From: Blastobasis lacticolella
Taxonomy: Eukaryota > Arthropoda > Insecta > Lepidoptera > Blastobasidae
DNA length: 64,000 bases
NCBI GenBank assembly: GCA_905147135.1
Contig: LR990046.1
Coordinates: 11,314,501 to 11,378,500 of the forward strand
Direction: 5' to 3'
The notes under the pieces are model-generated. The model made no database searches and had not been told where the DNA came from. It worked only from the letters and a program-made list of their open reading frames with translations. The position numbers and the translations under genes were made by a program. Positions 1 to 10,167 of the stretch are shown here, one piece after another (position 1 is the stretch's first letter; every line of letters starts with the position of its first letter).

Positions 1-77
1 ACACACCGCCACCCATTGTATCCAATATCTAGTAACTAATTAATATTTAAATGGATTTCAGTCATAATAAACTTATA

Positions 78-83
78 TTTATT
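78..83 (-). terminator. Candidate poly(A) signal of the GlpQ-like gene
   Basis: The plus strand reads TTTATT, so the minus strand has a canonical AATAAA about 170 bases past the stop codon of the phosphodiesterase gene. The distance is normal for an insect 3' UTR. No transcript evidence is available, and AATAAA is frequent by chance in AT-rich DNA. Confidence 0.45.
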
Positions 84-252
84 ATCTTTGAAGTGATAAA
101 AAGTATTAGCATTGTAAATTAACAGCGATAACATCATGTCATACAAAAGTGTTTTCTTTTGTTACATTGCGCTCGTTATTTATAAGTTGTTAATTAGATG
201 AATGTATGAATTAAACTACATAAAATACGATTATGAGACCTAGTAGCACGAA

Positions 253-1356
253 TCACTTCATACAGATCCCTCGCAGTCTGGCCGCCACGTCTGGATTGTC
301 GGAGAAGAGGCCGTCGATCCCCGCGGCCAGGAAGCGCCGGATCTCGCCGGCGAGGTCTCCTGCGGCGGACTCCGAATCCTCGATTTTATACTCGCTGGGG
401 AGGAAAATGTTTTCCGCACGAAACGTGTACGGGTGGACTTTGAGGCCAGCCGCGTGAGCGTCCGCCACGAAAGTCGTCTCTTCGCCGAGCCGGTTGTCAT
501 TGTCGCGCGGAATCACGTAGTCCTTATCGGGCCCCACAGCGTACGCGTAGTGAGCTACTTTCAGCAGGCCCTCCGCGGTGGCCATGTCGCCGTAGGTCAG
601 TCCGGTACCCAGCTCGACTTGGTCGAACGGCGACAAGGATTTGTCAGTGTCATATAACTGTAGAAGCCGAAATTCTGAAATGTTCTTTAACTCTTTCAAA
701 TTATTCACTTCAAACGATTGTATGTAGACGGGAGAGCTCTGTCCACTGTAACCATTGTTGTGTAGAGTGTCCACGACGGGCCTCTCCAAAGACAAATTCA
801 TGCGCTTGAAGTGGGTACTGTGTTTGATTTCTGGGTAGACACCTATAGTGCGTTGCTGGCTGATCTGTAGGCTCTTCACTAAATCTATGATTTCTTGGAA
901 AGTTGGAATACTGAACGCGCCATCTAGCCGGGCGTTCCCCGGTCGAATGTCGGGGATTCGCTCGATCGCTCGCAGGCCTTTTATTTCCTCGAGCGTAAAG
1001 TCTTCAGTGAACCATCCTGTAACCTGGTGTCCGTCTATGGATTGAGTGCGTCGGCGATCTATGTACTCCGTGCGCTCTGCGACGTCGGTGGTGAGGCCTA
1101 GTTCGTTGTCGTGTCGCGCTATCAGGTGGCCGTCTTTGGTCATGACGAGGTCTGGTTCCACGTAGTCGGCGCCCATGGTGACGGCGAGGGCGTACGAGCC
1201 GAGTGTGTGCTCGGGCACGTACCCGCTTGCGCCCCTGTGCGCTATGACCAGGGGGCGGCACTCGGTTGAAGTCTGCTGCTCGTGCTCCGGCGGCGCCCCC
1301 GAGCCGATGGCGCAGAGCCCCACTAGACACACCCACACAGCGCCTCGCACGCCCAT
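253..1356 (-). CDS. glpQ-like: Secreted GlpQ-like glycerophosphodiester phosphodiesterase, single exon
   Basis: Predicted to hydrolyse glycerophosphodiesters to glycerol-3-phosphate and an alcohol. The 367-residue product is close to the length of periplasmic bacterial GlpQ (about 358). Seen from the Met at 1356: a hydrophobic signal peptide (about residues 1-21, AVWVCLVGLCAIG then GSGA), HRGASGY with H40-R41, PEHT with E49, VEPDLVMTKDG with E67 and D69, and RHD with H82. These match the two catalytic His and the metal-binding Glu/Asp of the GDPD TIM barrel; YPEIK with E176 fits the third metal ligand. The frame ends FSDNPD, typical of family C-termini, then TGA. An in-frame Met at 1452 would add 32 residues before the signal peptide. 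I prefer 1356 because the signal peptide is then N-terminal and a possible 3' splice site (TTTCGTTCTCAG) lies just upstream, allowing a 5' UTR intron. Motifs resemble bacterial GlpQ more than animal GDE proteins, and the coding region has no intron. Such genes are reported as bacterial acquisitions in Lepidoptera. Confidence 0.92.
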   Translation of the reverse strand: MGVRGAVWVCLVGLCAIGSGAPPEHEQQTSTECRPLVIAHRGASGYVPEHTLGSYALAVTMGADYVEPDLVMTKDGHLIARHDNELGLTTDVAERTEYIDRRRTQSIDGHQVTGWFTEDFTLEEIKGLRAIERIPDIRPGNARLDGAFSIPTFQEIIDLVKSLQISQQRTIGVYPEIKHSTHFKRMNLSLERPVVDTLHNNGYSGQSSPVYIQSFEVNNLKELKNISEFRLLQLYDTDKSLSPFDQVELGTGLTYGDMATAEGLLKVAHYAYAVGPDKDYVIPRDNDNRLGEETTFVADAHAAGLKVHPYTFRAENIFLPSEYKIEDSESAAGDLAGEIRRFLAAGIDGLFSDNPDVAARLRGICMK

Positions 1357-1456
1357 TCTTGCCAGCCTACCTTGATATATCTGAGAACGAAACGGTCCAT
1401 AATTACGTACCAATACAAATCTTAATTGCACAGCTGGTAGTAGATAAGACATATTT

Positions 1457-2550
1457 TCCTTAGGAATAGATGTTGTGACTTTTTATGACTACAACAATTT
1501 TCAGTTTGACTGTTGGTTTAACACACTTTTGCTATATTAATCTAAATCGTCTGGCATATCTTAAAACAGTTTAAATAACTATAAAATGCATAACAAAAAC
1601 ACAATAAAATATGATTCGTTTAATAGGAAAATCGATTGACATGTTAACGATATGTCATATATAAAACTAAATACTCGTTAATCTCTTTGCTACTTACTTG
1701 TTGTTGCCAGAATTACAATGGCTTCATAATATGGGACCTATAAAAAATCTTCTACTTAAATTAGGTACGTACCTACACGTTACATGAATACTACTTTTAA
1801 GATATAAAAATAAAAAATAGATAATCGAGTAGGCAAAACGGAAGATAGTGATAAAACCTTCTTCAATATTTTAAATGCTTGACTTACTAAGTAGGCATAA
1901 GTACCAATTTATTATTTGCTATCACGAACATTAACCATAATGTAATAGTTTTAGATAAATAGGTAGCACTTACATGTCTCTTTTAAAGGCGTTTAACAGC
2001 TTAGAGAAAAGTTGTGACACTAAACGAAATAAGTGAGTTCACATCGGTCTGGCTTCGCTGATTAGTTGGCAAGGGACGGTACAGTCTTGCTGTAAACTGT
2101 TTCAAATCCATTTTAGAATAGCTACATGCAAATTACTGTAGTGTGGTAGATTGATTTATTACGTAATACTAAATCACGGTCACGAATAAGTAAAGTGTTT
2201 ACTTACAATTAACATAAAGTCTTACAATACAATAAAATACTGGCAATAGATGAGAGATGTAAGCTAATAGTAGATTATTTACCAAGGCGATAAAACAGTC
2301 TCTTACGTCATAAACATAGATGTTCTCTACAGTTAACTCACGAGCGTAGAGGGAGGTTTATTCGCTAAGCATTTATGTACATTCCTGAGTGAAGCAAGCC
2401 GTTCAAGCTGCCCAAGACTAAAACAGGCTTTATCTCAGAGGTGAATGATTACAAACTATAGTTTTTACACCTTTTGTGACATATAAAACAATCAAAGGTT
2501 AAAGCGTCTGATACAATAAAGAACGACACAACTAAGCAATAGCTGCGCGT
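1457..2550. other. AT-rich intergenic DNA upstream of the GlpQ-like gene
   Basis: No open frame of note, no RNA gene and no repeat that I recognise. The promoter or a 5' UTR exon of the minus-strand phosphodiesterase gene should lie here if it is transcribed, but no TATA/Inr pair stood out. Confidence 0.4.
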
Positions 2551-3074
2551 CACGGAAATGGGTGGAGTTTCATGCTGGGATCTGTACTAAAACCGGTGAC
2601 ATCGACAGCGACGCCATAGCCCGAATATCCGCGATTTGGCTCAAAAGGCGGGAGATGACGGATGTCATTCGAGACCCCAAAATGCCGGTAAAGCTTATGG
2701 GACAGGTATATAAGACTTACTCTTCTATACGGTGGCTCGGATTGGCCCCTCCTTGAACGATACAAGCAGGAGCTGCGCCTTACAGAAATAGAGTGCTTCC
2801 GAAACACCCAAATCGCGGTAGCTTTAGCGTTGACGTCGCATATAAGCTGCAAGAGTGCCGTCTTCGTCTCTTCAAAAGAAGTGGCCGATGCGATAAGATA
2901 TGATATGCAATATTCTATGATAAGCGATGTCTTGACATCGTTGAGGATGATATGTGTGCCAACAAAGTTACCACCAAGGATACCGAAGACGGAGCGAAGT
3001 GGACAAAGAGAATTAGAAAGCTGGACCTCGGGTTTAGCCCAACCAGGACTGACGCCAAGATGATGATGATCAGT
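2551..3074 (+). pseudogene. RTE-type non-LTR retrotransposon, reverse transcriptase C-terminal remnant
   Basis: Broken reading frames carry the distinctive end of the RTE-clade reverse transcriptase in order: GDIDSDAIARISAIWLKRRE, then DPKMPVKLMGQVYKT at about 2680-2720, then after a frame change YGGSDWPLLERYKQELRLTE from 2729, and near the 3' end DDMCANKVTTKDTEDGAKW and RIRKLDLG. It closes with a short ATG/GAT repeat at 3060-3070, the usual 3' end of these elements. Frame shifts and a missing middle portion show it is dead. Confidence 0.8.
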
Positions 3075-3075
3075 T

Positions 3076-3440
3076 TAAGATTATCGTTCAGAGTAATATA
3101 ATAGGTAAGCTAGCATAATCTTATTAGTAAGTAAATAAAATAATACACTTACACCAACTATGCTTTCTGAATTCTCTTATTCCTTGTACTGAGATAAACT
3201 ATTGAGTGGTTTGGTATCAGTGTATTTTATGAGATTGTTGTTTTATCAGCTAAGATGGCGTGACATAACAACTATTCACAGCGACATGGTCACATTGCCT
3301 TTACATTAATTGTGGTTTTCTGTATCGAAGAGTCAACTTAAGCAAGCGTTGGCCAAAGTTTATCATAGCTGACAGCCCAATTATCACTAACTACCTATAC
3401 TGTTCTAATTTTAGTAATTACGATTTTATTGTTAGAACAG
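3076..3440. other. Intergenic, nothing recognised
   Basis: AT-rich sequence between the RTE remnant and the next LINE tail. No frame, hairpin or repeat seen. Confidence 0.35.
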
Positions 3441-3480
3441 CTGTGCCCGTGACTTCGTTCGCGTGGACTTTGCTGGTATG
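3441..3480 (+). repeat. LINE 3' tail fragment (GTGACTTCGTTCGCGTGG type)
   Basis: Carries the motif GACTTCGTTCGCGTGG, which recurs at about 35408-35422 (plus) and, inverted, at 5533-5552, with a weaker relative at 31305-31325. Motifs of this type are frequent in moth genomes as LINE tail sequence. Only a short piece is recognisable. Confidence 0.5.
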
Positions 3481-3525
3481 TCCAATGTAAAGCAACACTG
3501 TGGTCTAGTGAAGCATTCATGCACG

Positions 3526-3580
3526 TTTTCAAATCCAAAGCAAAAAGTCATTTTCTAACTTTTTGCTTTGGATTTGAAAA
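3526..3580. repeat. Perfect 23-bp hairpin
   Basis: Arms 3526-3548 and 3558-3580 are exact reverse complements with a 9-base loop. The core is CAAATCCAAAGCAAAAAGT. It could be a small foldback element or a local inverted duplication. A small-RNA precursor is possible in shape, though the complete absence of mismatches is unlike most animal miRNA hairpins. Confidence 0.75.
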
Positions 3581-3599
3581 CTTTCAAGTAGAATCTTAG

Positions 3600-3785
3600 G
3601 CGGCTCCTAAGTTGGTGCCTTAAGATATTCGTAGGAGTCAGAAAATCGGTGTCATAAAGATAAGGATGACGTAGCGAGTTTAGTTTTGACTTAAGGTTTG
3701 TGTTGGTTCAATGCACTTCAAATCCAATTGTTAAGAATATTTTAAATCAACTTAGGCGTGGCCTAAAATTTAGTGCAATCGGTTA
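3600..3785 (+). repeat. Unnamed dispersed repeat, copy 1
   Basis: Shares blocks in the same order and orientation with 39019-39203: GCGAGTTTA...TTTT, AAATCAAC, then GGCGTGGCCTAAA followed by TTAGTGCAATCGG (second copy GGCGTCGCCTAAA and TTAGTGCAATCGG). The two copies are diverged, with indels. I do not recognise the family. Confidence 0.6.
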
Positions 3786-4065
3786 TTACTTACTTAGGTA
3801 GAGACATACGTTGCCGTTCGCACAATAAATGTTGAATCAAAGTGGTTTGTGCGAATTGTTTTCTTAATTTCGACTGTAAAAGAGTGTAATTTCGCCAAGG
3901 CTCTCCTCGTTTGGTGGTGGAACGAAGATTAGGCAGTTCTATTTCGGTAACAAAGAAATAGACATATATACTCTTTCTATGGCAGCCGGGAAACCAAATA
4001 GTTTAGTCAAAGAAAGACGGATTGCGGAGCGGTTCCAGGTTTTAGATTTAGAGTTTTACCTAAGG

Positions 4066-4324
4066 GCGCTTATTACACATTCCTAAATTCAGTGACTGAA
4101 TTCAGAAACAAAAAGCGTGAGCGCAAATCAAACTGGAATGTATTGCTCATAGAATAAGGTCCATTTTTGTATCTAGGATTTTTGAAAAGCGGAGCGACGC
4201 GTGACTTAATATAAGTGATACAAAAATGGACCTTATTCTATGAGCAATACATTCCACTTTGATTTTCTCTCACATTTTGTTTCTAAATTGAGTCACTGAA
4301 TTTAGGAATGTGTGTAATAAGCGC
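4066..4324. mobile_element. Foldback MITE-like element, 108-bp arms
   Basis: Arms 4066-4173 and 4217-4324 are long near-perfect reverse complements (for example GGTCCATTTTTGTATC against GATACAAAAATGGACC) around a 43-base centre. Ends are GCGCTTATTACACATTCC and its complement. No transposase frame, so a non-autonomous foldback element. Confidence 0.85.
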
Positions 4325-4522
4325 ATAAGTAAACGTCTTACTGCTCCCTCGCGCATCCCCACCCTCCTTATTTACTCCTGTCTTGTTGGCGAGTAAGTTT
4401 TGAATAGAAGGAATAGGATTTATGTGCAAAAATATAATTTGGCAACATCTTACTTCTTTGGAGTGGTCTGACAATAGGCCTATCCATTTTAATCCTATAC
4501 AATAAAGTGTACACACCAGGAG

Positions 4523-4606
4523 GAGCGTCAGTGGCCGAGTGGTTAAGGTATCCGACTCGTAAGCGAGATGTACCGGGCTCGAATCCTACTGCGGCCATTT
4601 ACAATG
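4523..4606 (+). repeat. SINE family A, tRNA-like head only
   Basis: GTGGCCGAGTGGTTAAGG (box A) and GGGCTCGAATCCTACTG (box B) in tRNA spacing, matching the head of the full-length copy at 6547. The SINE body is missing. The sequence passes into a LINE-tail repeat, so this is a truncated or chimeric copy and not a functional tRNA. Confidence 0.75.
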
Positions 4607-4611
4607 ACCTC

Positions 4612-4765
4612 CCCAAAGGAAACATGTTAAATTTCGGGATGAAAAGTATCCAAAGTCCTACCTCGTAGTATGAACTCAAATCCTGCCAAGTTTCGTTCGA
4701 ATTCATTCAGTAGTTTCGGAGTGATGCGGGGCCAAGATACAGACAGACAGAAAAAAAGAAAACGT
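4612..4765 (+). repeat. LINE 3' tail repeat
   Basis: Contains GGATGAAAAGTATCC, CAAGTTTCGTTCGAATTCAT, CAGTAGTTTCGGAGTGATG and ACAGACAGACAGA. These are a diverged form of the common lepidopteran tail that reads 'TTTCATCAAAATCGGTTCAG...AACAGACAGACAGA'. Non-coding. Confidence 0.6.
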
Positions 4766-4789
4766 ATCGTTTATAGATTACCCATCAAT

Positions 4790-5842
4790 AAAAAATTTCA
4801 AAATACATGCAATGTAAGAATTTTACCTGTTACAGTTTTGTTCTAAGTATGTATAGATAGGTATTTTCTTTAAGTGTAAGTAATGAAGTATGTAAGTTTT
4901 TGCTATTTAGGTAATTGTGACATTGGTGTCACCTACGTACGTACCTACGTCTAGTAATGTGGTAATTAGGGTAATTATGCTACATTTAAGTATTTTTTAT
5001 CTTGCATACCTAGTTTAGTTTATATTTAAACATAGTTGTGAAGGTACACGTGTCTAAGTGCAAAAGGCTGTCGTTAATTTGGCACTTACCACCTACTCAA
5101 GGGGTTTTCCTTTCGATAGTACTTATGACCCTGGCCGCGGCCTCATAGTTCATGCGATTGGCGTCTTGCTTCGCGCGCGACGTTGTGGAGAACAATTGAT
5201 TCAGTTGACCATAAAAAATGTGTCAAGCATTGTCTTTTTGTCAGCGTTCATTAATTACGATTTAAGATGTGTATTTGAAAAGACGTTACCGTAATTTAGA
5301 ACATAATGGGTACTGTCATTTGACCTAATGTTGACTCTTGAACATCCTCGGCGATGTCAATTTAAAATATCCATAATAATTTCCTAAAAAATTTAATGAC
5401 CTCCCAATATATACATAGTATCAAACAAATTCGCATCCCGCCGTCTGTCCTATATCTATGTACACTTAGGTCTTTTAGGGAGAAGACAAGGAGGAAGCAA
5501 GAAAAAAAGGTGTAGGTAGTATTAAAGTAGGTGGACGCGAACGAAGTCGCGCAAGGTCTGCCAGTTAGTTATACATAAATGAATAATGGGTAAATAGCGG
5601 TAGATAGGTACCAAGCAAACCAAGCCACTTATAGAAAGTGACATTTAAAGGAACGATGATTTAATCAAAATACGGGTAGGTTAGCCTCTCTTAACAATTT
5701 TTAAATGATCCAATACATAACTAAAACTACGTTATTAAAAAACAAAACCTAACTACCTAATGAAAAGTATACAACAAATAAAAATAATAGCAAAATAAGA
5801 AAACAGAATCCAAATCACTGCATTGCGGGAGTGTAACCAGTA
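4790..5842. other. AT-rich intergenic DNA with a small LINE-tail scrap
   Basis: Only the inverted motif CACGCGAACGAAGTCGCG-like piece near 5530-5555 is recognisable. The remainder has no credible frame or structure. Confidence 0.35.
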
Positions 5843-6087
5843 CCGTATTCACAATGATTCGAAACCGTTTCCGAACAATTTGACACAAAATTCGTGAGCG
5901 GCGAATCCGTGTCTATCGATTCGAAAACTGTTATTCAGTATCCCGATAGATTCGACGGAAACTCTACTCTCTATAACATATGACAATTTTATCAAAATTA
6001 ACTTAAACCACATTTTCCTAAGAACTTTTGCGGAGTCCTTTGTCGATTCCGTATCCGAATCCGATTTGCGAGCCATTGTGAATACGG
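5843..6087. mobile_element. TIR element, about 245 bp
   Basis: Exact 14-bp terminal inverted repeats CCGTATTCACAATG (5843-5856) and CATTGTGAATACGG (6074-6087), flanked by TA on both sides, which fits TA-target insertion. A 75-codon minus-strand frame (5849-6076) spans almost the whole element. It has no transposase motif I recognise and may be chance. Confidence 0.7.
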
Positions 6088-6529
6088 CTACAGGACGCTG
6101 GCGGCGCGGCAGCGTAACCTCTTTGAATGGCTAGACTCAATCTTTGCCCTAGGTACGGGCCAGCCCGTGGGTCACCCATCGTCTTCACAGGCAGGCAGAT
6201 AGGTCCTGAAATACCTTACGGGCACTCGGTTCTTAGTAACCCATCGTCGCCACCCCAAATGCGGCAAATAAGTATCCCTGGCCAAGGCCTATTGCGCGCC
6301 TTTTCTTGTTGTCGCTCTCGCCCACACATTTTGTACTAGCCGTGCAGCATTCATATTACAGTACAATAGCGGACTTAAAGCTACGTAGCTTTTTCTACCA
6401 GTCAACCAGATAACAATTATCAAAAATTACAAGGCGGTGCTACAAAAGAACAAGATAAAACGGACTAGTAGTAACATTAATTAAATAAGTATATCAAACA
6501 TTCACAAACTGAAATTTATAGATAGTATT
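6088..6529. other. Intergenic, nothing recognised
   Basis: Moderately mixed composition to about 6340, then AT-rich. No feature supported. Confidence 0.3.
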
Positions 6530-6546
6530 ATAGGAGAGAGAGAGAG

Positions 6547-6903
6547 CGTCGGTGGCCGAGCGGTTAGAGTATGCAACTCGTAAGCCAGAGGTCCCGGGTT
6601 GGAATCCCGCTCCGGCCATGTACCTATGACTGTTTTCTGAGTTATGTACATTAGTTGATACTAACCGATGCTCTTACGGTGAGGGAAAACATCGTGATGA
6701 AACCTGCACATTCAGGCGACTGGATGTGTAACCATGATCCAATCTGGTCAGGTTTCCCTGGTAGCAGGGTCATGGAGGTCAGATGGCAGTCGCTCCACTG
6801 TAATTACCTGATCTGCCGCATCCTGGATCACGGTCAAGGCGGACCCCGGGCCCTCGTGCGCGAGAGCACAACCGGGAGTAACACCAAGATGATTTTTTTT
6901 TAT
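6547..6903 (+). repeat. SINE family A, full-length copy with target-site duplication
   Basis: tRNA-like head with GGTGGCCGAGCGGTTAGAGT and GGTTGGAATCCCGC (Pol III boxes A and B). Then a body with ACATCGTGATGAAACCTGCA, TAACCATGATCCAATCTGG, AGTCGCTCCACTGTAATTAC and CCTGGATCACGGTCAAGG, ending in a T-run. The (GA)-rich target ATAGGAGAGAGAGAGAG lies before (6530-6546) and after (from 6904) the element, a direct duplication typical of LINE-mediated insertion. This is the reference copy for the other family A entries. Confidence 0.88.
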
Positions 6904-6908
6904 AATAG

Positions 6909-6931
6909 GAGAGAGAGAGAGAGAGAGAGAG
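6909..6931. repeat. (GA)n microsatellite
   Basis: Perfect GA dinucleotide run, longer than its twin at 6534-6546. It is part of the duplicated SINE target site and has probably expanded after insertion. Confidence 0.85.
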
Positions 6932-9300
6932 CTTGTTTGTCACCTTAGTGATTAAAAAAAACGGTACCTACATCAACTTGACCTGATTTGTGGCAGATGC
7001 CAGAGAATGATTAGCAACATTTTATCCCTCTTCCATCGCTGACTGAAGCCACGTGCAACCGCGGAAAGCCACAGGCTACGACAACCTAAACAAGGTTAAG
7101 GTAAGTCTGAGACAGTCTGAGCTATGTAACAGGTAGGCATTAATCAATAGCTATCAATCAACAGATAGGCACAATGGCGGATTTCCAGACAGCTACTTTA
7201 AAAAGTAAAAAGTGTAGTTCAGGATTCTCAAGTATTGAATTTGGTAACCAAAGTTACTCGGAAAGATGTTTCGTGAAAAGACACTTAGTTTTAGTACAAT
7301 TTCTGAGAAGAATGCGCAAAATGTGTACATTTTATACATGTAACGGTCTCATTTTGATATATTTTCGAAAATCGTGTCTTATCAACGCCATCTATTACAT
7401 TTATTAGAAATATATTTTTTTTATTGGCTTTAGGAAAATCACCCATTGTGCCTATAATTTCTCGTTCCCAGTAATTCCGCCACATGCGTTTATCCAATTG
7501 CTTCAATATTAAAACCTATTTTCGCAACAAACGAGGTTATCTTGTAATCTGCTCGATTCACCGTTCCACCCACATTTCGGTAGCTACATATCTCGTTTCG
7601 CCACAATCGAATATATTTTCATTTGAGTTGTAATCTAAACAGTATTACACGCGGACGGAGGGTCCTATCGCGTTATAGTTAAATAAAAGCGTTTATTAAA
7701 AACAAACGGATCCCTGGAGGCGCTGCCGAACCCCCAATGTTGACATACAGATTTAAAGCGTTAGGGTTGCCGCGTCGATTTTCTTTTCCGGCGTGGATTT
7801 ATGGCTTTGTGTGTTATATAAATGTTGTCTGTCATCATCCTATGGGCCAATTCTGGCTTCTGCCAAGGTGCGCTTTCCTAGTAGTTACCTATCCTCCTCC
7901 ACCTCGCCTGGTCTGGTCTTTAGGGTAATGTGTGTATTTAAGCGCTGTATTAAAGTTCTACGGGACTAATGAATGAAACCTCCAGTGGACTGTATTTTTT
8001 GTCATAATGTGGATTTGGACTCTTTACGCGTACCTTTGCTCCGACATTGTTGTCAGGCCCAACAGTTGTCTCTGTATATATAAATATAGTACAAGTATAA
8101 AATAGTGCGTTTCTTACAATTTTACATCATTTACTTATTTTGAAACAACCTATGAAGGGAAAAGAAGAGACGTAGCAGGTAGGCGATGATGGTGGCCTTT
8201 TACCATAGTATGGTCTGATAACACTGTTGTCAGTAAGGTATTTATAATAATTCTGCATCTGGTTAAATTCACCCTATGTCCAATGCGTATATCACATTTT
8301 AAGAGTTCATTAGATATCATGCTACTTTTTTGAATGTCAAAGATCTGAAAGTGACAGCATGATCTTTAAGGAGCGCTATAAGTTAAGACGCATTTCATTA
8401 TTCGAGTGTAAATCCATGTCACAGTTTATCTTTCAGTTTGCCAGATGGAAAAAAAAATAAGCATTCACACAATAATCGACAAACCAGTGGCAGCCCTATC
8501 ACCGCAGTTGGAGGATCCCCCGCTAAGGTGTCCCTAGCGAAAATTCGTTTGTTTTTTCCACAGCGGAGCCCCGCCGTATGCACCGTCTAATCCGGCAGAT
8601 CGAATTAATAAACTCTGTCGTTAATCATTACGGTAAGCCCGAATACCCAACTAGACACTGATTACGGAAGGGTGAAGTAAGTCGACTTTATTACGTGTGT
8701 AAAGAGATTTCTAGGAGTAAAGTTGTATGGTTTATTGTTTTTTTTTTTGCTGCTGGTAAGAGAAGGTAGAACTAATATTACTGACTTGGTTTTGAATAAG
8801 TTTCTAGGTAAGTCTAGGTTGTTGTTTAAGTAGCGGTGTGCGGGAAATACAATTGATAAGTCCTTTTTTACCAGTAATTTTTTGTAATTTTAATTAGTCG
8901 GTACAAAGACAAACGTGAAAGCGAGTCAGCTGATGAGTCTATAAGAAAAATTGTGTTCCCACGCTAGTAATCTACTTGTTATATCGAAATGAAGGGTGTA
9001 CCAAAATATTTATTTGAAATAATGTCTCCCTAGTGTAAATCTCTATCCTCGTCGCACTTATTTCGATGGTGATGTGGTTATAGCGGGGGTTGTCTGTTGG
9101 CCCGGTCAAATAATTTATTGTGCACAATAAATGTTAAATAAATAATGTTTATCGGTAAATTATGTTGTAATAATTTCAATATAGGTACAATACCATACAA
9201 GTGTCCATTACCATTTTGAAAGTTTTTCTTTGTAGCTAGAGCAAAATACTTAAAGTACGTCGTATGAATAGAAAATAACAAAAGAAGAGTACATTAGCCG
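6932..9300. other. Intergenic, nothing recognised
   Basis: 2.4 kb of AT-rich sequence. Short frames here are below what I would credit and show no motif. A CAGGTAG heptamer occurs near 7130 and near 8177, but such short matches carry little weight. Confidence 0.3.
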
Positions 9301-9412
9301 TAAGTATTATCCACAGACCTCTAAATAAACAGACTTATTAGACAATACAATAGTATTATCCTCAATTTATTCAAATAACTCAATTTAATTAGATTTCTGT
9401 GGATAATACTTA
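9301..9412. mobile_element. Small TIR element (TAAGTATTATCCACAGA ends), copy 1
   Basis: Exact 17-bp terminal inverted repeats at 9301-9317 and 9396-9412 around an AT-rich core. A second member with the same GTATTATCCACAGA end lies at 17489-17565. No coding capacity. Confidence 0.78.
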
Positions 9413-10167
9413 TCGATGACGTGCTATAAGTTTGTTATTTTCTATTCTAACGTAGATACTGTAGGTACAGGGTATTTGACGAATCAACGTTTTATACTCT
9501 GTGTAGTAGATAGAAGATATAGATGTTCGTTGCAGTACATGAAGTTTAAACTAAATTGAAAAAACATGCAAAGTATGCAATGTAAAAAAACATTTTACGT
9601 CCCCACGTTTCCATGAACACTCACTCTCAATCTCACTTCATACCTGTGAGAAGATGATTCATGTACAAAGAATTCGAGAAATGGGTGTCTACGAAAGAGA
9701 TTTTTTTCCTACCAAATGAATGTGTTTCTAAACATTGCAGTCTCAGTTTTGGAGCAATTTTGAAGAGATGTTTCATACAGAAGTGATGCGGCTAAGTGGA
9801 TAATGACCAGTTGGCGCTCGGGGCGGGATCGACACGCCTACCCGGTCCCTTTTGTTTTTATACCAAAAATAATACAAAAACAGAAAATAAACTGCTATAA
9901 TGAAAAAGAAAGCTGTGTGATAAATTAATCTTAGGTGGTATTTATCTTTCCAATCCCAATATTTGTTTATTTAATCGATTACAGTGGTCTACCTATTAGA
10001 TAGGTACCTCAGCATAGCCGACAAAATTTTTTAAATAAAATTCCAACAGAGGACATTGTCATGACTATATCAAAATCTGCAATAGGCAATAGGTAAGTAC
10101 ATACCGAGCGCGCTCTATAGAAACGTAGTTTGATCATGTTTTCAATATTACAAGTGTTAAATATTCG
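9413..10167. other. Intergenic, nothing recognised
   Basis: AT-rich. Contains an isolated GC patch near 9810-9850 with no repeat match within the window. Confidence 0.3.

Noticed and set aside
4523..4600. tRNA-like sequence with a plausible T-arm
   Set aside because: Same as the head of SINE family A at 6547. The acceptor ends do not pair.
6655..6948. 97-codon frame
   Set aside because: Lies within the SINE A body and the (GA)n run.
7130..8182. CAGGTAG heptamers suggesting Zelda-type early enhancers
   Set aside because: Only isolated heptamers 1 kb apart in a long sequence, far from opa. Expected by chance at this frequency.
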